33,637 bases of DNA from an uncultured Oscillospiraceae bacterium (GTDB taxonomy: Bacteria; Bacillota; Clostridia; Oscillospirales; Oscillospiraceae): positions 1-33,637 of the forward strand of contig CAKTIN010000011.1 in NCBI GenBank assembly GCA_934565775.1. The letters run 5' to 3'. The notes below the pieces were generated by a model. That model saw only the letters and a program-made list of their open reading frames with translations. It searched no databases and was not told where the DNA came from. Position numbers and translations under genes: made by a program. Shown one piece after another: positions 8,513 to 14,833 of the stretch (the first letter of the stretch is position 1; every line of letters starts with the position of its first letter).

Positions 8513-8541
8513 TTGCCTTCGGGCAGAGGATCTGGTACAAT
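8513..8541 (+). promoter_or_regulatory. Promoter of the second GNAT gene
   Basis: TTGCCT (8513-8518), 17 bp, TACAAT (8536-8541) with an extended TGG. It begins 3 bp after the rnfB stop codon. Confidence 0.55.
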
Positions 8542-8546
8542 GAAAG

Positions 8547-8626
8547 GGCCGCCGCACTTCGGTGCGGCGGCCTCAGACGTCAAGCCCCCCGGACCGACCG
8601 GATGTGGCCCGGGCCGGGGTATTTTT
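8547..8626 (+). terminator. Two-hairpin leader; terminator or attenuator
   Basis: The first hairpin is a perfect 11-bp stem (8547-8557 with 8562-8572) with a TTCG loop and no T run. The second pairs CCCCGG (8587-8592) with CCGGGG (8614-8619) and is followed by T5 (8622-8626). This may end the rnf transcript. Because a promoter lies just upstream at 8513-8541, it could also attenuate the GNAT gene. Confidence 0.5.
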
Positions 8627-8653
8627 GTTCTTCCCTGGGGGAGTGGGGGACTT

Positions 8654-9298
8654 ATGGAGAATCTTCCTTTTTTCACAACGGAGCATGGTACGGCGAGCCT
8701 GATCCTGCGGGAAATTCCCGTGAGCGGGGCGGGCTATATCCTCCTGCTGGGGGCCCGGCCCGGGGAGGAGCAGGCGCTTCTGGAGGACTGCGCCCGGGTC
8801 TGCCGTATGGCGGGAGCCCGGAGACTCTACGCCCGGGGCCCAGGCGTCCCGGCGGGCTGGCCCGGCTACTGCCGGGTGTGGCTCCTGGAGGGGGACCGGC
8901 GGGCCCTGCCCCGGACCCTGGCGGTGCCGGAGCCCCTGACCCCGGAGCGTGGGGAGGAATACCGGCGGAGAATGAACGGGGCCATGGCCGGGGTGCCCTG
9001 CGCCTCCACCATGGGGTCCCGGGAGCTGCGGGAGCTGCTGGCCCGAGGCGGCGGCTGGTTTGTCACCCTGGAAGGGGAGACCGTCGGCGCGGGGCAGGTG
9101 CGGGGACCGGAGATCGAGCTGCTGGCCGCCTTCCGCCCCGGCATGGGGGCGCAGGTGCTCTCGGCTCTGGCCGGAACGGCGGAGTGCGACCGGCTCCAGG
9201 TGCGCTGCGCCCTGGAAAACGAGCGGGCCATGGCCCTGTATACCCGTCTGGGCTTCCGAAAGGTCCGGGAGCTGGAATTCTGGCAGGAGATGCCTTGA
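8654..9298 (+). CDS. GNAT family N-acetyltransferase
   Basis: 214 residues from the ATG at 8654, preceded by GGGGGAGTGGGGGA. Upstream in-frame starts (TTG at 8513) would translate the leader hairpins and are less likely. The C-terminal half reads as a GNAT core: a strand ending GGGWFVTLEGETVGAGQV, an acetyl-CoA region around FRPGMGAQVLSALAG, and RCALENERAMALYTRLGFRKV (motif B). The N-terminal 110 residues are a divergent, likely GNAT-like half, so it may be a two-lobed acetyltransferase. The substrate is unknown. The -35 of the queT promoter overlaps its last codons. Confidence 0.75.
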   Translation: MENLPFFTTEHGTASLILREIPVSGAGYILLLGARPGEEQALLEDCARVCRMAGARRLYARGPGVPAGWPGYCRVWLLEGDRRALPRTLAVPEPLTPERGEEYRRRMNGAMAGVPCASTMGSRELRELLARGGGWFVTLEGETVGAGQVRGPEIELLAAFRPGMGAQVLSALAGTAECDRLQVRCALENERAMALYTRLGFRKVRELEFWQEMP

Positions 9299-9323
9299 CA
9301 AACGGGGGGATTTGGTCTATAAT
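9295..9323 (+). promoter_or_regulatory. Consensus promoter of the preQ1/queT unit
   Basis: TTGACA (9295-9300), 17 bp, TATAAT (9318-9323), a perfect SigA consensus. The -35 overlaps the stop codon of the GNAT gene. It lies about 16 bp upstream of the riboswitch. Confidence 0.88.
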
Positions 9324-9338
9324 AGACCAATCCTTATA

Positions 9339-9379
9339 AGACAGTTCGTGACCATCCTGTCTATAAACAAAACTAGGGA
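9339..9379 (+). promoter_or_regulatory. preQ1-I riboswitch aptamer
   Basis: The stem GACAG/CTGTC (9340-9344 with 9357-9361) encloses a loop starting TTCG. It is followed by an A-rich tail TATAAACAAAACTAGGGA, which makes the H-type pseudoknot of the preQ1-I class. A terminator follows, and then a queT-type gene, which is the usual regulon for this riboswitch. Expected behaviour: bound preQ1 promotes termination. Confidence 0.85.
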
Positions 9380-9396
9380 ATGCCGGGTTCGGTCAG

Positions 9397-9422
9397 ATGG
9401 GCGCATTCTGCGCCCATTTTTT
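9397..9422 (+). terminator. Riboswitch-controlled intrinsic terminator
   Basis: A 9-bp stem (9397-9405 with 9409-9417), a 3-nt loop and a T run to 9422. It lies 18 bases after the preQ1 aptamer and 34 bases before the queT start, so it is the expression platform. Confidence 0.88.
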
Positions 9423-9455
9423 ATTTGCCCGGCTGCCAAGACGGAGGAAAACCAA

Positions 9456-9974
9456 ATGAAGCGTTACACCAAGCAAATTGTCCAGGGCGGCCTGCTGGCT
9501 GCCATCTATGTGGCACTGACCTATGCCCAGAACCTGCTCTGGCCGGATTCCGCCACCATGGCGGTGCAGTTCCGGCTGTCCGAGGCCCTGTGCGTCTTTG
9601 CCTTCTTCACCCCGGCGTCCATTTATGGGCTGAGCCTGGGGTGCCTGCTGTTCAACCTCAGCAGCATCGGGGCCCTGCCCTTCGACTTCCTAGTGGGGAC
9701 GGCGGCTACCTTCCTGGCCACCGGCTGTATGTGGAAGCTCCGGGGTAAGCGGGTGCTGGGCCTACCCCTGCTGGGCCTGCTGATGCCCGCCCTGTGGAAT
9801 GCCCCTCTGGTGGGGCTGGAGCTGACCCTGTGCCTGGCGGACCGGTTCAGCTGGGGCGTGTTCGGTATGAACGCCCTGTTTGTGTTCCTGGGGGAGGCAG
9901 CGGTGCTGCTGGTCCTGGGGAGCATCCTGTTCCATGCTCTGGACCGGGGGCTTGCCAAGCGGCTGCTAAAGTAA
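9456..9974 (+). CDS. queT: QueT family queuosine-precursor transporter
   Basis: 172 residues, about six membrane helices. QueT (DUF988) is the substrate-specific S-component thought to import preQ1 or related queuosine precursors with a shared ECF energising module, which is not encoded here. The N-terminal QIVQGGLLAAIYVALTYAQN and the QFRLSEALCVFAFFTPASIYGLSLGC and LFNLSSIGALPFDFLVGTAATF segments are typical. The ATG at 9456 follows GACGGAGGAAAA. It is controlled by the preQ1-I riboswitch and terminator upstream. Its stop overlaps the stop region of a convergent minus-strand gene by 9 nt (9966-9974). Confidence 0.92.
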   Translation: MKRYTKQIVQGGLLAAIYVALTYAQNLLWPDSATMAVQFRLSEALCVFAFFTPASIYGLSLGCLLFNLSSIGALPFDFLVGTAATFLATGCMWKLRGKRVLGLPLLGLLMPALWNAPLVGLELTLCLADRFSWGVFGMNALFVFLGEAAVLLVLGSILFHALDRGLAKRLLK

Positions 9975-10223
9975 TGCGGTCAGCAGCCAGCACAGGCCCG
10001 TAACGGCGCCGCCCGCCGCAGCCCACAGGGCGCCGGTGAGCCTGCGGCGCCGGCCGGGGCGGACGTAGTCCTCGGCGGTCTGCCGCGCCTGGCGGAGAAT
10101 GGCCCGGTCGGAGACCCCTTCCCTGCCCAGGGCGTCTGCCCGGAGAATGAAAATTGCCTGCTCAAAGAGCTTGGGGTCCGGGGACCGGACCACGATCACC
10201 TGGCGGGAAATCCCTTTTACCAT
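9966..10223 (-). CDS. Small conserved-looking protein with C-terminal membrane segment
   Basis: 85 residues from the ATG at 10221-10223, which has a perfect AAAAGGAGG ribosome site. The frame continues to 10247 without a start signal. The first 60 residues are soluble and charged (MVKGISRQVIVVRSPDPKLF through ARQTAEDYV). They are followed by a basic patch (RPGRRRR) and one C-terminal hydrophobic segment (about residues 66-85), so it is probably a tail-anchored membrane protein. I recognise the type as a hypothetical protein of clostridial genomes but know no function. It lies downstream of the DeoR-type gene on the same strand, and its ribosome site is part of an inverted repeat. Confidence 0.65.
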   Translation of the reverse strand: MVKGISRQVIVVRSPDPKLFEQAIFILRADALGREGVSDRAILRQARQTAEDYVRPGRRRRLTGALWAAAGGAVTGLCWLLTALL

Positions 10224-10225
10224 GG

Positions 10226-10284
10226 AAAAACCTCCTTTTGAGGCCATTATGCCCTTCCGGGCCCGGCTTCAAACGGAGGTTTTT
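10226..10284 (-). terminator. Inverted repeat: DeoR terminator overlapping the next RBS
   Basis: AAAAACCTCC (10226-10235) and GGAGGTTTTT (10275-10284) can pair over 10 bp around an inner GC-rich region. On the minus strand it follows the DeoR stop and ends in T5, like a terminator. The same 3' arm carries the AGGAGG of the small protein, so pairing would hide that ribosome site. Confidence 0.55.
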
Positions 10285-10286
10285 CT

Positions 10287-11036
10287 TTATACCAGGATGA
10301 TTTCCGTCCCCAGCTTGCTGATGCGGTCCAGCTCCGGGCGGTTCTCCTCGGTCTCCACGGTGATCAGCGTGTCCAGATCCTGAAAATCGCAGAACACATA
10401 AATACCCCGGCGGTAATATTTGGAGGAATTCATCATACCGATCCGCTTCTGGGAGCATTGGGCGGAGGCCTTCTTGGAGCCCAGCTCAATGGGGTAGCCG
10501 ATGGTAAGGCCGGAGCAGTTGTATACCCCGGTGCTGCCTAGGAAGGCAAGGTCCGCATTGACGGAGCGGTAAAAGCCCTCCACATCGGAGCAGATGATGA
10601 AGTGAGATTCCGGCAAAATGGCGCCGCCGGGAATGGAGACGGAGTATTTCGAGGACAGGTGCATGGCGTGGCTGAGGGAGTGGGTCACAAAGTTCACGTT
10701 CTTGATGGGGTCGCGCTCCAGCATATAGTCTACTAGGGCCCCGGTGGTGGTGCCGGAATCCAGAAGAATTGCCATGTCCTCCGTAATAAATTCTGCGGCC
10801 TTCCTTGCAATGCGCCGCTTCTCATCCTGGAAGAAATCCCCGGTGTTGACCTGCGACTCGATGATCTGGGCCGAGCCTCTACGGCGGTTGATCAGGCCCT
10901 TTTCCTCCAGCACCAGCAGGTCCCGGCGGATGGTCATGGGCGTGACGCGGAAGGACTGGGACAGCTCCTCCACGGTGGCGCTTTTGTTGGTCATGAGGTA
11001 GGAGTAAATCTGGTCCAGACGGTATGCGTTGCTCAA
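10287..11036 (-). CDS. DeoR/GlpR family transcriptional regulator
   Basis: 249 residues. The N-terminal winged helix-turn-helix RLDQIYSYLMTNKSATVEELSQ through RVTPMTIRRDLLVLEEKGLI carries the TxxTIRRDL recognition helix typical of DeoR. The DeoR C-terminal sensor domain follows (ISOCOT fold), with DSGTTT as the phosphate-binding loop and NVNFVTHSL, GAILPESHF and DLAFLGSTG segments. Such proteins usually repress sugar or nucleoside catabolic genes and are relieved by a phosphosugar. The start is TTG at 11034-11036, with GGAG about 10 nt upstream. The gene has its own consensus promoter, and a palindrome overlapping the -10 suggests autoregulation. It is 1.2 kb from the kinase/SIS cluster and could regulate it, but no shared operator was seen. 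Confidence 0.9.
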   Translation of the reverse strand: MSNAYRLDQIYSYLMTNKSATVEELSQSFRVTPMTIRRDLLVLEEKGLINRRRGSAQIIESQVNTGDFFQDEKRRIARKAAEFITEDMAILLDSGTTTGALVDYMLERDPIKNVNFVTHSLSHAMHLSSKYSVSIPGGAILPESHFIICSDVEGFYRSVNADLAFLGSTGVYNCSGLTIGYPIELGSKKASAQCSQKRIGMMNSSKYYRRGIYVFCDFQDLDTLITVETEENRPELDRISKLGTEIILV

Positions 11037-11074
11037 TTTATATCAACTCCATCCCGAAAAAGTGATTTGCTTGC

Positions 11075-11085
11075 GAACTAAGTTC
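11075..11085. promoter_or_regulatory. Palindrome GAACTAAGTTC at the DeoR transcription start
   Basis: Perfect 5+1+5 palindrome, lying at or just downstream of the -10 of the DeoR promoter (minus strand). It is well placed as an autorepression operator. Confidence 0.4.
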
Positions 11086-11115
11086 ATTATAACCGGGGGA
11101 GGGCGGGGCTGTCAA
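11086..11115 (-). promoter_or_regulatory. Promoter of the DeoR-type gene
   Basis: On the minus strand: TTGACA (11110-11115), 18 bp, TATAAT (11086-11091). The full consensus lies about 50 bp upstream of the TTG start. Confidence 0.82.
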
Positions 11116-11436
11116 TGATAATTCGCAAAAATAGTCTAAAATGGGACAAGAAATGTTAAAATTTGAAAGGTGAAAAGTGCGAATGGCTTGAATTGAACAT
11201 ACAATTCGAACAATATCACCCGTTTAACGATAAATCCCAAAGCCGCCTGCGGGTATGTGCACATCGGCCTACAGGAAGAGGCAATCGGTAAAAACGGAAA
11301 ACGAAAGAGAAGCGGGGAACTGCACAGGAGGGAGGGGGCGCATTTGGCGAAGTTGTCCAATCTCCGAAAGGGGGCACGGCGGTTGCAGCAAAATCCGGGC
11401 AAATAGAACAAACAAAATGTTTGGGAACTCGCCCTG

Positions 11437-11453
11437 CGCACCGGTCCGGTGCG
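11437..11453 (-). terminator. Hairpin just after the Crp/Fnr gene
   Basis: A 7-bp perfect stem (11437-11443 with 11447-11453) about 6 nt beyond the Crp/Fnr stop codon. No T run follows, so it may be a transcript-end or processing structure rather than a full intrinsic terminator. Confidence 0.4.
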
Positions 11454-11458
11454 TAGGA

Positions 11459-12139
11459 CTATTCGTAGTCGGTTTTTTCGGCGGCTTCCGCACAGCGATG
11501 CAGGGCCTCCGGGTCCTTGACCCTGTAAACGCCCTTGGTTTGGCGCTCCAGAACGCCCTGCTGCATAAAGCCGTGCAGCAGGCGCTGAAGGTGACGGTAG
11601 CTGACCCCAAAATAGTCCGCCAGCAGCACCAGACTCTCTCGGTACACCCCGCCCTGCGCCACTGCCAGAATGCGGACGGCCAGCCGCGCCTTGAGGGGGG
11701 CCAGAATGTTCCGGGCGCTGTTCTGCGCGGTGGAGACCAGCTTTTTCGCCAGGTTTTCCCCCAGAAAGCCGAGCATTTCGGGGTCCCCGCTGATGGCGTC
11801 CCGGCAGCGCGACACGGAGATCCGCAAAAAGGCGCAGGAGGACAGAGCGGTGACGGTGGAAAAGCTGGGCCGGTGCAGGAAAAACTCGACCTCCCCCAGC
11901 ACCTCCCCCGGACCGCAGAAGATATGAATGATCTCGCCGCCTCCCGCGTTGGACACCGCCGCAGACAACCGGCCGGACAGAACGAAAAAGAGGAATTGGC
12001 TGCTCTGCTCCGGCAGAAACAGAGCCTCCCCTGAGGCGCAGGCACATAATTCGGGCTGATACCGCATCCATAGGTCCAGATGCGCCAGGTGCCGGTATTG
12101 CTTCAGCACCCATTCGCTGCTTTTCTGACGAATTCGCAT
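11459..12139 (-). CDS. Crp/Fnr family transcriptional regulator
   Basis: 226 residues. The N-terminal cyclic-nucleotide-binding-type beta barrel includes FLFFVLSGRLSAAVSNAGGG, IIHIFCGPGEVLGEVEFF and TVTALSSCAFLRIS. A dimerisation helix and a C-terminal winged helix follow, with VLLADYFGVSYRHLQRLLHGF as the recognition helix. No Cys cluster of the FNR type is present, so it is unlikely to be an oxygen sensor; the overall pattern resembles YeiL-like members. The ATG at 12137-12139 is preceded by AAAAAGGAG. It is divergent from the kinase/SIS pair, and a perfect palindrome lies in the 88-bp intergenic region, so it is the best candidate regulator of that unit. Confidence 0.88.
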   Translation of the reverse strand: MRIRQKSSEWVLKQYRHLAHLDLWMRYQPELCACASGEALFLPEQSSQFLFFVLSGRLSAAVSNAGGGEIIHIFCGPGEVLGEVEFFLHRPSFSTVTALSSCAFLRISVSRCRDAISGDPEMLGFLGENLAKKLVSTAQNSARNILAPLKARLAVRILAVAQGGVYRESLVLLADYFGVSYRHLQRLLHGFMQQGVLERQTKGVYRVKDPEALHRCAEAAEKTDYE

Positions 12140-12160
12140 AGAAGTCTCCTTTTTCTTTTT

Positions 12161-12189
12161 ATTATGACATATGTCCTATTCAAGCGCAA
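12161..12189 (-). promoter_or_regulatory. Likely promoter of the Crp/Fnr gene
   Basis: On the minus strand: TTGCGC (12184-12189), 17 bp, CATAAT (12161-12166). The palindrome 12166-12175 falls in the spacer next to the -10, a position expected for autorepression. Confidence 0.45.
12166..12175. promoter_or_regulatory. Palindrome GACATATGTC, candidate Crp/Fnr operator
   Basis: A perfect 10-bp palindrome with partial symmetry beyond it, centred at 12170.5. It is 41.5 bp upstream of the start expected from the kinase -10, which is the classic class II activator position. It also sits between the -35 and -10 of the divergent regulator promoter. Confidence 0.55.
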
Positions 12190-12205
12190 GGGGAAACCGT
12201 ACAAT
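12177..12205 (+). promoter_or_regulatory. Kinase/SIS promoter with weak -35
   Basis: TACAAT (12200-12205) is a good -10. The hexamer 17 bp upstream (TATTCA, 12177-12182) is poor, consistent with activator dependence. Confidence 0.45.
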
Positions 12206-12227
12206 CATCTCAGAAAGAAGGTGCGCT

Positions 12228-13211
12228 ATGAACAATCGACTGTACTGTATCGGGGATTTCAACGGGGATTTGGTGATCCCCTATGGGGCGCTTAAACGCG
12301 CCGCTGCGCAGTTCGGCAGCGGGGATGGCGGCGAGGCTCCGTCCGTCAGCTTGCAGCCCGGGGGCAGCGTGATGAACACGGCGCTGGCTCTGGCCCGCTT
12401 TGGGCAGACGCCCACGCTCATCAGCAAGATCGGGGTCCAAAGCGGCGGGCAGCAGCTCCTGGGGCAGATCACCGGGGAGGGGATCGACACCTCCTTTGTG
12501 ATCCGAAAGGAGATGGGGCCGCTGCTGGTGTGCGTGGTCCTGGATGAGACGGGGGAACGCACCATGTCCCCCTGGCTGATGCCTGGGGGGTGCAGCGGCC
12601 TGTTTGAGGAGGGAGAGACGGAGCAGATTCCGGCGGACTGCCAGTGGGTCCATACCACCGGCATCGTGCTGCGGACGGACGGTGCCCATGAGCGGGAGGT
12701 GCTGCGGTTTGTGCAGCGGTGCAGGGAGAAGGGCGCGACGGTTTCTTTTGACCTGAATCTGCGCCCCGAGACCTTTGGCTTTGACGCAAGGAGGCGGGCC
12801 GTTTTTTCGCGGATGCTGGAGCTGAGCGATGTGATCTTCGGGTCCGGGGCGGACGAGCTGTACCCCTTGACCGGCTGCACCGACCTGCGCCGGGCCGCCC
12901 TTGCCTTCGGAAGGGAGAAAACCGTCCTGGTGCGGGACGGGGCGAACCCTGTAATTTTGGCAAGAAACGGTACGCTTGCACAATTTCCGGTGCACCGGGT
13001 CAGACAGCTGCATAAGATCGGGGCCGGGGATTCCTTCAATGCGGGGTATATCACGGCGGTACGCAGAGGGTGCTCCGTGGAGACGGCGGTGGCCTGGGGC
13101 TGCTGCTCTGCGGCCTATACGATCAGCCATGAGGCGCCCATGTCCATCCCGAGCCCTGAGGAAATTCAGGAAATGCTGGGTGAGATCTGCGCCGAGGGCG
13201 CTTCAATTTGA
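12228..13211 (+). CDS. PfkB family carbohydrate kinase with canonical active site
   Basis: 327 residues. PfkB/ribokinase enzymes phosphorylate a sugar or nucleoside hydroxyl with ATP. The N-terminal GDFNGDLVIP and the glycine-rich PGGSVMNTALALARFG (signature 1 region) are present. So are FDLNLRPETF and the signature 2 segment KIGAGDSFNAGYITAV, with the catalytic Asp at D268 in GAGD. The C-terminal AVAWGCCSAAYTISH helix follows. The ATG at 12228 has AGAAGGTG upstream. The downstream SIS gene starts 28 nt after the stop, so the two form an operon, the same gene pair seen in fructosamine (frlD/frlB, fraD/fraB) catabolism. The substrate is unknown; fructokinase or 2-keto-3-deoxygluconate kinase specificity cannot be excluded. 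Confidence 0.88.
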   Translation: MNNRLYCIGDFNGDLVIPYGALKRAAAQFGSGDGGEAPSVSLQPGGSVMNTALALARFGQTPTLISKIGVQSGGQQLLGQITGEGIDTSFVIRKEMGPLLVCVVLDETGERTMSPWLMPGGCSGLFEEGETEQIPADCQWVHTTGIVLRTDGAHEREVLRFVQRCREKGATVSFDLNLRPETFGFDARRRAVFSRMLELSDVIFGSGADELYPLTGCTDLRRAALAFGREKTVLVRDGANPVILARNGTLAQFPVHRVRQLHKIGAGDSFNAGYITAVRRGCSVETAVAWGCCSAAYTISHEAPMSIPSPEEIQEMLGEICAEGASI

Positions 13212-13239
13212 AATCGTTTCTATGAAAAGGAGGAAAACC

Positions 13240-14406
13240 ATGGATTTTCAAAAGGATTCCGTATGGAAGGCCAGCGTAGACAGCATCCCCGACGGAGTGC
13301 GGGCGTTGATGGCGGAGATGCCCGGGCGGGCGCGGGCTGCCGTGCCGGAGGCGCTTCTGCACAAGGTAAAGAATATTGTAATGACCGGCTGCGGGGACTC
13401 TTTGTGCGCAGCGCTTGCGGCAAGGGAGGCCTTTGAGACGATGACCGGCCTGCGGGTGGACACGCCCAGCTGCCTGGAATTCTCCCGTCACTACCACAAA
13501 AACCGGTTTGGCGCCCCGGGGGAGACCCTGGTGCTGATCATCAGCACCTCCGGCAGAGTTTCCCGCTGTGTGGAGGCAGCCCTGCGGGCCAGAAGAAACG
13601 GCGCCATCGCCGTGGCGGTCACGGCGAACAACCAGTCAGACCTGGCGCGGAGCTGCGACTTCGTTCTGGACGTGACGTTGGCCGAGATCAAATCCGACGC
13701 CCTGTTCGGTGCCCGGGACTATGCCACGGCTCCCGGCAGCCGGAACTATGTGGGCTCCGCCTTGGCTCTGGAGACCTTCGCGGCGGAGATGGGGCGGAAG
13801 ACCGGCGCCCTTTCGGCGGAGGAACAAAGGGCCTTCTATGACGCGGTGGAAAAGCTGAATGCGCAGTGGGAAGCGCTGCTGCCGGACCTGAACCGGCAGA
13901 TTGCGGCGGCGGCAGAGGACTTTAACCGGTGCAGCTGCTTTGAAGCCCTGGGAGCGGGGGCCGAATTTGCGGCAGCCTGGTTTACCCAGGCCAAGGCCTT
14001 CGAGGCCATCAATCAGTTCGCAAAGTATGAGAATTTTGAGGACTGGAGCCATGTGGACTATTTCCTCCGGGACCGCAGCAGCGGGATTTTCCTGTTCTGT
14101 ATGCAGAACAACCCCTCCTTCAGCCGCTGCCGGGAGGTGGAGGCGGTCCTGCACCGGCAGCAGTACCGCTATTTTATCATCACCGATGCGGCAAAGGAGA
14201 CCTTCAAAGGCCCGGAGAGGGTCCTGACCGTGCCGTCCTGCCCGTTTCCTTTCCTCAGCGCGATCTATGAGTCCCTGATAGGGTGCATCGTGTTCGATTA
14301 CCTTCAGCGCCTGCGGGGAACGGGCTACTATTGCGGGGATCTGGCGGATTCCTGGTTCCCCATTGACGGGCTTATCCTGCGCAACAGCGAGATCCGGGAG
14401 GTTTAG
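13240..14406 (+). CDS. SIS-domain phosphosugar isomerase/deglycase 1
   Basis: 388 residues with two SIS domains. The first holds VMTGCGDSLCAA (T49-S54), the phosphosugar-binding turn, and LIISTSGRVSRCVEAAL. The second half holds E255 and H271, sixteen apart, within FEAINQFAKY and NFEDWSHVDYF. GlmS and FraB/FrlB deglycases have a catalytic Glu/His pair with the same spacing. No glutaminase domain is present, so it is not a GlmS amidotransferase. The ATG at 13240 follows AAAAGGAGGAAAA; an earlier ATG at 13222 would put the ribosome site inside the gene. It is paired with the PfkB kinase. It is the most divergent of the five SIS genes in the window. Confidence 0.85.
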   Translation: MDFQKDSVWKASVDSIPDGVRALMAEMPGRARAAVPEALLHKVKNIVMTGCGDSLCAALAAREAFETMTGLRVDTPSCLEFSRHYHKNRFGAPGETLVLIISTSGRVSRCVEAALRARRNGAIAVAVTANNQSDLARSCDFVLDVTLAEIKSDALFGARDYATAPGSRNYVGSALALETFAAEMGRKTGALSAEEQRAFYDAVEKLNAQWEALLPDLNRQIAAAAEDFNRCSCFEALGAGAEFAAAWFTQAKAFEAINQFAKYENFEDWSHVDYFLRDRSSGIFLFCMQNNPSFSRCREVEAVLHRQQYRYFIITDAAKETFKGPERVLTVPSCPFPFLSAIYESLIGCIVFDYLQRLRGTGYYCGDLADSWFPIDGLILRNSEIREV

Positions 14407-14595
14407 AAAGCGGACTGCTTGCACGGGAATGCAGAAATAAGCTGCTTGGACACGCCAATTTACCGGGGCGTGGGGGCAAAAACGCTTAAAACGTGCAATA
14501 AAAACCAAAAAATGAAAAATCAACGAACAAACGATCAGAATCAAACAGGAGAAAAGAACAATAATTTATATTTAATGATCAAAACGAAAAAGTGC
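14407..14595. other. Intergenic region after the first kinase/SIS unit
   Basis: No gene seen. A CACGCC/GGCGTG hairpin (14451-14456 with 14467-14472) without a clear T run might end the upstream transcript. The rest is AT-rich. I saw no second copy of GACATATGTC here. Confidence 0.4.
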
Positions 14596-14624
14596 TTGAC
14601 AAAACGCTGACCCCCTGCTACTAT
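14596..14624 (+). promoter_or_regulatory. Strong promoter of the ABC importer operon
   Basis: TTGACA (14596-14601), 17 bp, TACTAT (14619-14624) with an extended TGC. Transcription should start near 14631, giving a leader of about 200 nt. Confidence 0.82.
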
Positions 14625-14630
14625 GTAAAT

Positions 14631-14833
14631 GTACAAATAAAGCGACAAAACACAACAGAAAAGTAAGCAAATTCAACAAATCAGAGGCTGGAAGTTTGGC
14701 GAAATTACCAAATAGGCAAAAGCCATACTGTGCATTTCCGGTACATTTCAAAACAAGTTTTGGAATAAAATGTTTTAACTTGGATTTCAAATGCCAAAGG
14801 CATTCGAAATAAAAAACATCTGGAGGTAAAGAA
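14631..14833 (+). promoter_or_regulatory. Long structured 5' leader of the ABC importer mRNA
   Basis: About 200 nt, non-coding and AT-rich. A 12-bp stem with one mismatch (14784-14795 with 14799-14810, loop AAA) is followed by A6 and the AGGAGG-like TGGAGGT before the ATG. An upstream pair AAGTTTTGG / TTAACTTGG may compete with it. It does not match any riboswitch class I recognise, including purine. Confidence 0.45.

Larger units (their letters stand above)
11037..11458. other. Intergenic region between the two regulator genes
   Basis: 422 bp without a supported gene. It holds the DeoR promoter (11086-11115), the GAACTAAGTTC palindrome, and an inverted pair ATTCGCA (11121-11127) / TGCGAAT (11178-11184). 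There is also a GAATTG/CAATTC inverted pair (11190-11195 and 11202-11207) and a hairpin next to the Crp/Fnr stop (11437-11453). The middle (11220-11430) shows nothing recognisable. Confidence 0.6.

Noticed and set aside
11136..12113. Overlapping frames around the Crp/Fnr gene
   Set aside because: Only the frame at 11459-12139 has family motifs, a start and a ribosome site.
11459..12139. FNR-type oxygen sensor
   Set aside because: The N-terminal Cys cluster needed for an iron-sulfur sensor is absent.
14631..14833. Purine riboswitch before the BMP importer
   Set aside because: Expected because BMP importers carry nucleosides, but the conserved purine aptamer core is not visible.
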